The position numbers were made by a program, and so were the translations under genes. Positions 22,680 through 33,705 of a stretch of 64,000 nucleotides of DNA are shown one piece after another; positions within the stretch are counted from its first letter, which is position 1; every line of letters begins with the position of its first letter. This DNA is from Ceratodon purpureus (lineage: Eukaryota > Streptophyta > Bryopsida > Pseudoditrichales > Ditrichaceae), in contig CM026426.1 in NCBI GenBank assembly GCA_014871385.1, positions 83,898,672-83,962,671 of the forward strand, read 5' to 3'. Under the pieces are notes generated by a model. It was not told where the DNA came from, did no database searches, and worked only from the letters and a program-made list of their open reading frames with translations.

Positions 22680-25600
22680 TGACGAGCTCCAAAGAGGAGA
22701 ACAGATTCAGATGGCAATGGTTTCACGAAGGTCCACAGAACTTGAGCATGGCAGCGATGGAAGGGCTCTGGTTTTAGAAGGTGCTATAGCAGAGTAGGCA
22801 GGCATCTTTGAAGTGCATGGAATGTTGGAAGGAGATCGATGAATTTCTGTGTTTGTGTGAGCCAACCCACGGGGGAAAGCATTTGCCCGTATCTAGTAAG
22901 TGGTGTCTGAGTACTATGTCACTCCAGTTTGGTAAGGACATTATGCGAGCATTTTGTTTTCTATAAAAAGTTGTTGCACATGTAAACTGATCTCAGTGTC
23001 ACAGTATAGCAGCGCCAAATCACGCCGTGCATTGTACCTATAATCCTGGGCTTGGATATATCTGATTGGCAGGCAATGTAAAGCAGAATAGTACGTGGAT
23101 TTAGACAATGTTAACCTATTGTCAAATACTGATTAATAACAAGGTGGTGCAGCTTGCCAAATGCTTGGATTGTTGCACCCGTATATTATAACTTTTCATA
23201 AGACGTTGTCGGAAGAGCACTGATGTTGAAATCAACCATGACAGGAGTTTTTGTACAATGTCGTAACTCGCTAATATCGGCGTTGGTCCGTGACCTTCAT
23301 CATCAGTGTGAGCCCCAACATTGCAGCTAGGTACCTACTGCCGCCCACACTCCTACCCCTACATGTGTCTTCAAGTGAATTTGCTCTTTGAAGTAATAAA
23401 CAACATTGTAATGGTGTCACTTCTACTGCTGCCAAATGTACTGTTGCCAATTGAAATGTTGCAAATTGTAAACAAAATTGTGAAAAAATAGTTGCGGCCA
23501 TGGGACCGAAGGCCATGGCTATGGGACCCAATGCGGCAGTCATGGGGCCAAATGCAGCGGTCGTGGGGCCAAAAGCGGCGGTCTTGGGCTCAATGGAACG
23601 GTCATGGGTAGGCAGCAATGGTCATGGGTAGTTTTTTTAATAAAAGACTAAAAGAAAGATGAAGGAAAATGGGGAAGAAGAAGGGTTTTTGAAAAAAAAA
23701 AAAAAAAAAACCCAAAAAAATAAAAGATGGAAAAACTATACATCTCTCTTTTATTTGTGAATTTGTGAAATAGCATTTGAGAAACTTGAGGAAACAGGTT
23801 CTGAAGCGCACGAGGACCTTGCGAGGTTACCAATTATAATTTATATTCTTCTTGTCATCAAATTGTTGCTTAAACAGTAGTACTTGAGCTACATTATAAA
23901 ATGACCTGCCCATATCATAATAGCACATTGAAAAATGGAACAATCAGTTATATATTTATTAAGAGGGTTAAATAAATAATGGAGCATCTTCAGGAGAAAC
24001 ATAATGCATGAAGAATAAAACCGAGATGAGTAAATCTTCTTCAACGCATCTTCAAGAAGAAGCATTAGACATAAAAATACAGAAATCAAGAAAAATAAAT
24101 AAATCAAGGTAAATAAATAAATAAATAACGTTGCATCTCTATGAAGATGCATATTAGAAAAAAAACATCGCATCTTCTGGAAGAAGAATTATGAATCAAA
24201 TAAATAAATATTAGTAACTAGTATTTTAATCTACTTATTCATCATATTTTATCCATTATTTTGAAATTAAAAAGCCTATATTATATTCAGTATTTTATTC
24301 ATTATTGAATATACAAAATTGCTTGTAAATACAGCAAATTTATTAATCTATTACAAATTAAATTCTCTACACTCAACTCAGGTGACCGTAAGAAATTTTC
24401 CGAAGCCTCATTTTTTTAACATCCTCACTTTCACAATTTTCTAGTATCAATATAACTTATATACTTGATATCTTTCCAAGTAATAGGATTTTTGTTTAGA
24501 ATTTGATTTTGAACTCTAGTACAAATTGCTTCTTTGTTAACCAAGGCATGTCCATTCTTAAAATTAGTTTCTGATAATGAATTGGAATCAAATAGTAATG
24601 TTCTATGGCTAACAGATTTGCTGAATACAGATACACTAGCCCCGTTATTATTCTCAAATTTCATACAATGTTGAAAAATTCCAAATTCACCTCCTTTGGG
24701 ATATCCCACAATGAACCAACATATAAAAGAGCAATCAAATTCCAATTTTGAGGTTCTATGAAGTTAAGACTGAGTGACTTCTGCAATTCTAGCCTAACTT
24801 GGCCTCACGAATTACAAGCTGAGCCATCTTGCTATAAAATAAATGATTATAGACAACTGAAATATAAAGTAATAGAGCGTAGGGCAATAAATATTTATAT
24901 ATACATTATAATGAATAAGAATATATACTTTCTTTATATAATACAGTTACTTAAGCTATCTTTTACTTTACCTTTAAAAATAAAAGTAAATTCAAAAGTA
25001 AAGAAAAATGTAAAAATATGTACTAAATTTAAAAAATATAAACGTCTGTATTACATTAACAAGATGTGTGGGACCTCAAGGTTCGCGTATAAATACTAAA
25101 TTTGGAGAAATAAAGTTGAAACTAAAGTATAGGGTTGAAGTGTAGGAGTATATGAAGATATACAAGTAGAAAAAGAATTAAATGAAGCTTACAACTTACG
25201 GTTTTGCATTTCTGGAGTTTCATGGTCCCAAAATTTTGTGATAATTTTGTAATATAAATACAGGTTTCATCATTGATGTATATTGAGATACCTTACCAAT
25301 ATTATTTGTTCAGTTGTAAATCTATAGTACCGTACCTTACTAGCAGATTCGGCACAAATTAATTCTAAAAATTAATGCCTAAAATTTTTGGAAATTATGG
25401 ACATCTTTTGCCTAATAGTATGAAATTTAAAATTCATCATTGCCTAAAATTGAGAAAAATCTACCCTTCTGTAGATTATATCTCACTATGAAGCTTCGAA
25501 TGATTGAAATGAGGGAGAAGGTGCTCCTTTTGTAATCAAGCCCACTTACACTACTCCACAAAGAATATGGGTTAAGAAGTAACAAGACTCTAGGTGGGGT

Positions 25601-28600
25601 TTTCGAAATGTGTTGTACACAGATTTTTGGACTGTGATTGAGCATAGAAGATGAAGTTATATGAAAATGTGATGAACTAAGAAAAGTTGAGTAACCAAGC
25701 CTTCTTCCATCTCCAACAAGATTTATGTCAAAAAACGTTTTCATGCAAAAGATATGGACAAAACAGCACGTAAAGGTCCATGTATCAAAATGTGTTCCAA
25801 ACAGTTTTTTTAAAGCTCAATTGTGCATAGAAAATCAAATTTTTTTAAAATATTTTGGTCTAAGAAAAGCTTTAAAATCATGCTATCTTTCACCTCCAAC
25901 AAATTTTGTGTCATTTGGAGACTTTTTGCAAAAGCTATGCTTGTTATTAAAATGAAGACTAACTAGTTGTTTCAACTCAAAGTTCACATATCCCACATGC
26001 ATTGTTGAATATAACTCCATTCCTCGTGTATAAGTAACTGAGCATTCTATGCCTTAGATGTTGGATGAGTGTCTAATCCATATTTAATTAAGATTCACAA
26101 GTGCCTAACCTTTTGGATATCATTTTTTGAGGTGCCTAACCTCATTTTCCCACTTTAATTAATTATTAGGCAGTGAGGTGCCGAACCTGCTAGGAAACTA
26201 CGGTAGTATGCATTTTAACAATTTTGTCGTTGTTAAATCATTTTTTTAATAAGTTTGTGAAGATAGATATTCTAGTAAACCTCTGATAACTCAATGTTCT
26301 AGATACACTACTTTTGCTTCTTTTAGATATAATTATTGAATTTACGATATCAAGGATGAAATTGATGTTGGAATTTCGTATCATATGAATTGCAATTTGT
26401 GATTACCTTGAATATCATTCTTGTGAAGATGCTCCAACTCCCATCTTTAAATCAAAATTGAAAACTTGACTGATATCTACATCTTTTCCAAACAAAATCA
26501 TTCAGATATTTTAGACTTTTTATCAAGCATTTATCTTAACTATTCTTTCAAAACTTGTATAGATTTTATCAATTATTTGTGTCATCTAGTAGAATAAACA
26601 ACTATTATCATGAATTAGAAAGTTATGTTTTGTAGTGGAAAACAACTTAGCTATCTGTATACTCAATTGGATTTATTAAGTGATATATATGATGCATGAC
26701 CAAGCTAAATATTAAATGAACACTTACTTGTATATTTGAATAGATTTGATATTTTCAATTACAACTTTGCACAAGACAATTGCATCAGGGTCTTCCAAAA
26801 TGATATGATTTCATGTAGCTCAGCAGTTTTGACTTCTGAACAAGAAGATCTCTCCATACTTCAATATTGAAGTCTAATGTTCCAAGATCACATATCCGCA
26901 CAAGATAAAATACCCTATGATAGACAAAATGATTGGTGTGCCTTGTTACCATTGTTGATTTTTTTCTAAAATTCCATATAAAGAAAAATGTAAAAAATAG
27001 AGAGCAGAAATGAAATTCTATTTGTAGCCACTATCTTTTAAGTACACTAGGTCTTTTTGCTCGAACAAGTGACAAATTTTCCAAGAATATTTTTTGATCA
27101 AACTTCATTAATGAATTTTGTGAACTATTTTGTATTTGTAATTTGTGCTGTGTAATTTCTACCTTGTGATGACCTACTTCTAATTCTTTAAATACAAATC
27201 TATTGCTTTGCTTAAATGCATCATGCTACCTGATTGTGCCCCTTATTGACGTTGGCTTGATGCACTTCTTTCTCTAATTGTATATGCTCATACTCCTACC
27301 TTAAACCTTGAAAATTCTCATAATTAGAAATTAATGTAAAGGTTAACAATCTAAGTTAAGAATAATGTAAAAGTTATTGACTAAGCTAGAAGCTTGTTCC
27401 ATAGCAAGAAATGATACAATGACATACGGAACTCAATGTGGAAGTCCACGTCAAACAAAGGAACACTAATTTATAGATCATACATGATTTATTTTTTATT
27501 TTTTTAGATTCGTATTTACTTTTATTTACATATTTTTGAACATTTATATTCACTCTCAATAAAATTCCGTCAATTAAAGTATTCAAGTTGATAAAATAAT
27601 AGAATTTTCTTCATCATCTTGAAATATTGGGCTTTTAGATGAAGATATATGAGTATAATATAGTATAGAATTTATAGGATCCATGCATTGCATACATATT
27701 ATGACAAAAACATTACTCTCATCCTTTAAAACATCATATTACTCCAAATATTTACTATATACTAAAGTCAATTCATGTATCCATGGTTCAACATGAGAAT
27801 TTTGAGATTGGATTACAAACAACCAAAATATTTAAATATGATAATTTTAAAATTAACAATTATATTTACTATTACAGATACTATAATTTTTACAGTGATT
27901 TTTACTTTGTATGTAAGAGATTCTTTTACTTTTACTTGACTTTTGTATCATATGCATGGGAGCATTATTAACATTACCTACAAGTGTAAGATACGAGTCA
28001 AAGCTAGTGATTATACATTCAAAACAACACGAATTATCCATAATGTAACATTATAATGTTTGGAAGTCTCATTTTAAGCTTGTTTTTCATTAGTCTTTTG
28101 AAAAATTCCCTTCAAACTAGACTAAACACTTAATATACAGCATGTGCAACCGATGAAACTTATCCTAATGATAGAATTATCGTGTTATTTGTCCATAAGA
28201 TCCCACTATTTCACCATAACTCAATGCAGACATAGATGTTTGAGTTTTCTTAAACCCCAGCACATAAATCACCATGTGAAATAGACCTTAATATTTTTAA
28301 ATTCAATCTAAATCTTTTATTTCAAATCCATTCCACTTGACACCAAAATATACAATCTTTTCGCTTGAAGATAAAAAGCTATAGATAAGGGAGTTCCAAC
28401 CAAAGATTATAGTTCACGGACGGGTTCGAACCCCCGACCTCCAGTACGATAGCCTGGTGCACTATGTTGATTCTCTTAATTTTGGTAACCTGCGAAATGT
28501 TGATAGAGACCGTGTTATTTGTATTGGGATCTTAGGGAACGCCGACGTTCCCTATGTTGGGAGCGTAGGCGCTTCCTTAAGGTCCCATAAAAATGTAAAA

Positions 28601-28690
28601 ATGCATATTATACTTAAGAATTATGAAAGTATGTATCAAAAAAAGTAAGAACTATGTAGTAAAACAAAGTGAAAAGGTATGTTCTAAGAT
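22680..28690. other. Long AT-rich region, no convincing gene
   Basis: All ORFs are short and of random composition. Visible features: GGCCATGGGAC/GGTCATGGG repeats at about 23500-23635; an A-run near 23692-23710; four GCATCTTC...GAAGA hairpins at 23980-24190 mixed with AAATAAAT runs; and short GAGGTGCCTAACCTC hairpins near 26110. Otherwise nothing is recognised. Confidence 0.6.
23979..24190. repeat. Four irregular GCATCTTC...GAAGA hairpin repeats
   Basis: Stretches such as GCATCTTCAAGAAGAAGC and GCATCTCTATGAAGATGC recur about every 40-85 bp, separated by AAATAAATAAAT tracts. Each can form a short stem. Function unknown. Confidence 0.5.
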
Positions 28691-28955
28691 TGCAGTTGGG
28701 GCCCCTAACTAGTGCAGCTGGGGCCCCCAACTAGTGCAGCTGGGACCTCCAACTAGTTACAGCTAGGGCCCCCAACTAGTGCAGCTGGACCCCCAACTAG
28801 TTGCAGCTGGGGCCCCAACCAGTGCGACCGGGGCCCCCAACTAGTGTGACCGGGGCCTCCAACTAGTGTGGCCCGGGCCCCTAACTCGTGCGGCCGGGGC
28901 CCCCAACTAGTGCGACCGAGGGCCCTACCTAGTGCGACCGGAGCCTTCAATTCAA
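28691..28955. repeat. Minisatellite, about 22-24 bp unit, around 11 copies
   Basis: The unit is of the form GGGGCCCCCAACTAGTGCAG with variable CAGCTG or CGACCG in the joint. GGGGCCCC and ACTAGT are self-complementary, so each unit can fold. The array ends about 150 bp before the candidate transposon end at 29107. The minus-strand ORF through it is only repeat-encoded. Confidence 0.85.
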
Positions 28956-29106
28956 CATTGTATTCATTAAATTGGCAAATCTTGGTTATTCCTGGGGTGG
29001 TAGCTGTGCAAATTGTGATTGGCTCAAAATGAACGAAGACAAACTTTTGGAGAAGAAGATCCAGGTCTATTGAAACATAGAAAACAAATCCAAAACAAAA
29101 GAAAGA

Positions 29107-29130
29107 GGGTGGAAGCACACTAGGGTGGAC
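29107..29130 (+). repeat. Left terminal inverted-repeat candidate
   Basis: It begins GGGTGGAAGCACACTAGG and continues GTGGAC, preceded by AAGA. It shares 20 of 24 bases with the left end of the 740-bp insertion at 10347 and 20 of 24 with the inverted copy at 45444. Confidence 0.45.
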
Positions 29131-30366
29131 TGCTTTTGACATCTAATTGTACTAAAGAAAGCACTAAAAGCCAACGCCCAATTTTGATGGGTATTTAAGG
29201 TACTAGAAAACTTAAATTGTAAATAAACAAGGTTTAGAAGGAGCATTGAGTGTTAAAATTATGGGGAATTAAGGAGAATTAACAGTACTACAAAACTTAG
29301 TTGTGGAGAAGCCATAAAATTCACTGTAATGACAATCAGCCTCATCAAAACTTTTAATATTGGTACAAAGAGTACTAGCAAAGTATTAAATCTTAAATCC
29401 TAAATGTAGCCTTTGGTGCCCAAAATAATTAGTTGGTATATATGTCCATGCGTAGATTGGAAGAATATGGTTCAATATTTCAAAAATCCACCTGAAAATT
29501 CTAATTTTTTACTAAACTATATACTATCAAAATTTTCGCCCTTTGATTGCTAAGAATTGTAAGAAAAGAATGAGTGCTTGGGAAATAATGATACAACATG
29601 TGTTACCGTAAAAGGTGCTCTTTTTTACCGTATAATTTTTTATGTACTTTGCAACTTAATTTTTATCAATATTGAGTACTTTGTGACATTTTTTACTGCT
29701 GTAACGTACTTCTTGAAAAAAGCAAGAAGTGCAATTTTCAGTATGTTTCTAATGTTTTTCAAAAATTGGTGAAGTAAGGGATATAAAGGTAATTCTGGAC
29801 AAAAAAAAGTCCAGAATTCAAAAATGACCAATGCGAACTTAGCGGACCGCCGATGGATGGAGACCACAGATGAACACTGTCATTGTACATGAATACCACA
29901 GAATATGGAATGCAAAACTGGACATCGAGATGTGCATGGGCGGAATTTGCCAGTGATGGATATATGAACCCGAAGATTGCGACATATGATGCAGAATAAG
30001 AGTTACAATGAATACTTTAAAGAATATCATGTTGATTCAAGTAATGAAATGTACAATACAGAGTCGGCGACCCGCCGATAATAGAACACGCTAAACTAAC
30101 TAGTCCTGTAGCACTTTGAGTCATTTAGTCCTACAACATTAAGTCTACACCCACCACTATGTACCAAGTTGACGTAAATCCTATCACATTATAACCTACT
30201 CGGGGAACTATTTCCCTGAAAGCATAGCCGTAAGGTCAATGAGTAAATCATATATTTGAAGGCCGCACAAACGGGTCGACCAAGTCGGCGGGCAGCCGAT
30301 GGAAGGTGTTTTGTTGGTCAGGAGGAGGGAAGAAGTGCAAGTTGTAGGCGAAAAAGTCCGCCTAAC
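29131..30366. other. Non-coding stretch with hairpin and first palindromes
   Basis: No convincing gene. It contains a perfect 10-bp stem, AATTCTGGAC, with an A8 loop and GTCCAGAATT at 29791-29818, a degenerate palindrome at 29841, and clear ones at 30063-30078 and 30284-30300. Confidence 0.5.
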
Positions 30367-31046
30367 TCAGTCCCAGCAAACTCCAGTCCAGTCCACTCGT
30401 GCACGTCCAAACTTTCTCGCAGCTTCAATTGCCCCATGCACTTGCCCCAGCCTACACGCCTGCGCCATATACTCCGGTACAGATCCAAACTTGTGCAAGG
30501 GATAAACCAGAGGAAGGATATCTGTAGCAATGTTAGGTATAACGCCGTCATCGTTCGGAAAGTTTAGATGACCCTGAAAAGGCCAAGGAATGTAGCACAT
30601 ACAGTTTGGAGTCCTCCTCAATGACCTCGGGTCAACATCCACAAATAGCACCTGATCTAGTTTGCAGACGTTACGAGACTGTACCTTGGAGCAAACTTGA
30701 CCTAACGTCTTATAACTCCAGGGGAAATTCTCCCGGTCAATAAGGTCACTTCTGCTATACACGAAGGACAGCCTCTCCATTACACCGGCCGGCAAAATAT
30801 GTGTGAGTAAAGGCTTTAGTTCTCCCAAGGGCATCTTCGACCACAGACCAACATGGAAATGCAAGAAAAGCATGTCGAAAAGCTTCTTCAAACCTGGGCG
30901 CTTCACTACATTCCGATGCGTATCCCATGGCAAAGCCTCTATCCTGGGATCCACATAGCAGAGAAGGCCATTGACGCATAGGACAATACATTTCTTGACA
31001 TGATGGGGTGGACCGTGAAGGCATTTGAAATAAAATGAGGAACCCT
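30367..31046 (-). pseudogene. FCP1/NIF-like gene, copy 1 (C-terminal exon)
   Basis: The exon starts after ATATTCTTCAG at 31047 and reads GSSFYFKCLHGPPHHVKK, then IVLCVNGLLCYVD, RPGLKKLFDMLF, HVGLWSKM and LDQVLFVDVDPRSLRRT. This is the order of the FCP1-homology (HAD-type) domain. The catalytic DxDx motif reads CVNG, so the nucleophilic Asp is lost and the protein cannot be a normal phosphatase. The open frame runs to a stop at 30367. Upstream exons are not identified. It is one of three tandem minus-strand relatives separated by palindromes. A role as a binding-only relative is possible, as is simple decay. Confidence 0.6.
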
Positions 31047-31353
31047 GAAGAATATGAAATGCAATTAGTGAAGGAAATCAAGGAACAGGACGAAGTATAT
31101 GAAAGAAATGGACTACATTCAAAGTTGTTGGCGACCCGCCGACAAAACGATGCATTGAAGAAACCTCAAAGATAAATGTGCAGCAAGGGAAATGTCATGC
31201 ATGCATCTACAAAAAGAAGTACCGAATTGCAGCACTGGAAACAAATGTGTGGTGCAGGGAAGTTCAGAAAGGGAACAGTCTTAGCGTATTAAACTAAAGA
31301 GTGTAGAGTATCATATGTGATTTTTAAAACAAGTGGCGCCGCTAGTATAGGTT

Positions 31354-32232
31354 CTAATCAGTCGGCTGCCCGCCGACGATGGAACTACCAGGGGCCTCCG
31401 GAGGACAAGGTAAATTCACAAACCAAGATCCAGGATTACCCGGGACGTCAAACCCGCATGCATGAGAAGGAATAACCTCCCTATACTTCTGGTATTCGCG
31501 AGATTCTGGAAAAAGACTTGGCTTCATCACGCTAGAATTCTTCCTACAATACTCCTGGACATCCAATCCAGACTGCTTAAGTCCTGCAAGGAATGGTGTA
31601 ACTACCCTAGTTAAATAGGGATTGGGGGTGGGTTGAGGTTCTTTGCACTCTGCAGAGTCCCAGACAAAAGAAATAGGATGGACAGCGCTAAATGGATGAT
31701 TAAGTACATTCCTATAAGGCCGGTCGTCTACCTGTAGGGTATTCTGGACACTGGCACCTGATCGAGCCGGTAGCCTAGTGTCGCAGAAAAGTCTATCCAG
31801 ACGCTTCAACAAGTACTCCCGTTTTCCATTCGAATTATTTCTTGTTGAGATATTACACCAGTATCCTGGAAGGCGTCTTTAATTGCTCTTGAGCAAAGGA
31901 TGAATGGCTAACAGCTTCTGGAAGTGACGATCGAGATTCTTTTCAGAAACCGTGGACCAAAAGACTACCTCGAAATTCGCCGTGCAGAACTCTAGAAATG
32001 AAAGAAGTCCTCGTCTAGCCCGGATATGAATTTTTGTCTTGAGGTCATCACCGATATACCCGTGGTGCTCCGCGATGAGCAATCCCTAAATGTCAAGGAC
32101 AAGGTAGTATCGTTGGAGAGGTACCTCAATATTACGCGCAATAATATCAGTGCTGACACTGACGGAATCATCGCGTGGGGAACCGGTGCGCGGGATCGCA
32201 ACGTTGGTCTCGACGAACGAGGTGGAAGCCAT
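31354..32232 (-). pseudogene. FCP1/NIF-like gene, copy 2, two in-frame stops
   Basis: It starts at ATG 32232 (MASTSFVETN). The domain motif reads YYLVLDI-stop-GLLIAE, with TAG at 32086-32088 exactly inside the catalytic loop. RRGLLSFLEFC and FEVVFWSTVSEK follow, then an in-frame TAA (31879-31881), then LKRLDRLF and LQVDDRPYRNVLNHP. It ends in VGGQPTD, encoded by the palindrome at 31361, with the stop directly after it. A donor-like GTAGTT just before this suggests the palindrome could be intronic instead. Homologous to copy 3 throughout. Inactive unless stops are read through. Confidence 0.6.
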
Positions 32233-32706
32233 AGCACACCGGCCAGAGCTATGTGCAGCAGACAGCGTCGGCGGCCCGCCGACTGGATAGTTGTACTCGT
32301 CCTCCCCATCACTGTCATTCTCGGCTTTTTCCCGGAGACTCTTCTCTGTGAGCATCACCATCAGGAGATGTTGGGTACTGCTCCAAGAGCGTACTAAGAA
32401 GGGAAGGTCCCTGGTGCACTTCAATTTCAGCGTCATCCTCCAGTGACTCCTGAACAATGAAGGACAAATTCCAAGAAACAATGGGTGATCAATCGCGTGC
32501 TCACAGTTCATACTTGCTCTAGTGTACAATAGGAGATACAATAAGACACCCACGACAGAATACACAGTCTCGACACTGAGTTCCGTTCTCATATATTTAA
32601 AAGGAGGAAAACTTTATTTACTGTATAAGTTTAAATACATGAAGATCCCATCGGCGGGCAGCCGACTGAATCATGTGCATGTTCTCTAAAACAGTTTCTA
32701 CATCTA

Positions 32707-33504
32707 CTATGTTCTCTTTCGTTTAGGGCAATCAATGTGTGGAGAGAAGAGACTATAAGCTTCATCCCCCGGAAACAGACGACGCTGACCGAATTCGGAG
32801 TGTTTCTGGCAGTACTCGGGCACGGGGAGTTTAGATTCTTTCAAACTGGTAAGCCAAGGAATCAATTCTCCAACCAGATAATTCCTCTTATTTTCCGACT
32901 CCTTCAACTCGAAGGTATATGGTGTAGGGTGCACAGCGTTCCAAGGAGTGTTTGCGACATTCTTATAAGGGGAATCATCAACCAAGAGAGTGTTAATTGA
33001 AGACGCCCCCGTCCCCTTCAGCCCGTCATCGAGGTCAAAGAGGGTCTGGAGTCTCTTCAAATAAAACTCCCTACCAGCCTTATGTACGCAAGTCTCGCAG
33101 AAACTCTGGTCAAACTTGTAGCGCACTTCGGCATCTAGACGAGGACAGGGTTTTAACACTGTCCACAGAATCTCGAACCTCTTTTCCTGAACGCAGCTCC
33201 AGAAGACCACCTCAAAATTGTCCAGGCAGAACTCTAGGAACTTCTCTAAACCCGGTCTAAGTTTAGTATTCCACCTAGTGCCCTGCTTCGTCTGGACTAA
33301 TAGCAGGCCGATAATATCCAGAACCAGAAAGTACTTCAGCACTGGATTGTGTACCTGAGTACGAGCCTGTTCCGGGGCTATGTGAAGTGGATTCAGAGGT
33401 GGAGGTCCCTGCTCCAGAATTGCACTGGGTCTGTCTTTGCAAAGTTTTCTATGGACTTCCTTGTCCGCGGACTCTGGAGTGACATAAAACGAAGCAGAAG
33501 ACAA
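32707..33504 (-). CDS. FCP1/NIF-like gene, copy 3, pseudophosphatase (265 codons open)
   Basis: The best-preserved of the three. Motifs: YFLVLDIIGLLLV (HAD motif I; the second acidic residue is Ile, so D-I-I-G replaces D-x-D/N-G), RPGLEKFLEFCLDNFEVVFWS, and LLVDDSPYKNVANTPWNAV (motif IV with DDS). The fold of an FCP1-homology domain is clear, but catalysis by the usual aspartyl-phosphate route is unlikely. There is no ATG at the start expected from copy 2 (TTG instead), so the start is lost or lies in an upstream exon. ESADKEVHRK after CACTCCAG may be a splice entry. It reads in the same direction as copies 1 and 2 and the ParB-like gene. Confidence 0.65.
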   Translation of the reverse strand: MSSASFYVTPESADKEVHRKLCKDRPSAILEQGPPPLNPLHIAPEQARTQVHNPVLKYFLVLDIIGLLLVQTKQGTRWNTKLRPGLEKFLEFCLDNFEVVFWSCVQEKRFEILWTVLKPCPRLDAEVRYKFDQSFCETCVHKAGREFYLKRLQTLFDLDDGLKGTGASSINTLLVDDSPYKNVANTPWNAVHPTPYTFELKESENKRNYLVGELIPWLTSLKESKLPVPEYCQKHSEFGQRRLFPGDEAYSLFSPHIDCPKRKRT

Positions 33505-33705
33505 ATGTGACGGTTAGGACGACGGTCGGCGGACAGCCCACTTGCAAGCAACATTATTTGGAGAAAGGGAGAGCGTACAACTTGGCATTTATCGAAAATT
33601 TATTCATATTTGGCAGTACAAACATCTAACACAATCCTAGCGCCGGAACACTACACTAATTTATCAATGCAGGCATTTAAAAGATGGACTGGGCCACCGC
33701 TTGAT

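Noticed and set aside
28408..28470. Possible tRNA gene on the minus strand (GGGGGTTCGAACCCG and an anticodon-arm-like CCAGGCTATCGTACTGG)
   Set aside because: The T-stem has mismatches, the anticodon loop is unusual and I could not form acceptor or D stems. At best a tRNA-derived fragment.
28499..28575. GTC-rich short inverted words (GGGAACGCCGACGTTCCC) as another GC palindrome copy
   Set aside because: The arms are GGGAACG/CGTTCCC, not GTCGGC/GCCGAC, so it is a separate single hairpin and not part of the family.
28753..29142. 129-codon minus-strand ORF
   Set aside because: Most of it is the translated minisatellite (repeated VGGP/TSWGPR), with no independent sign of coding.
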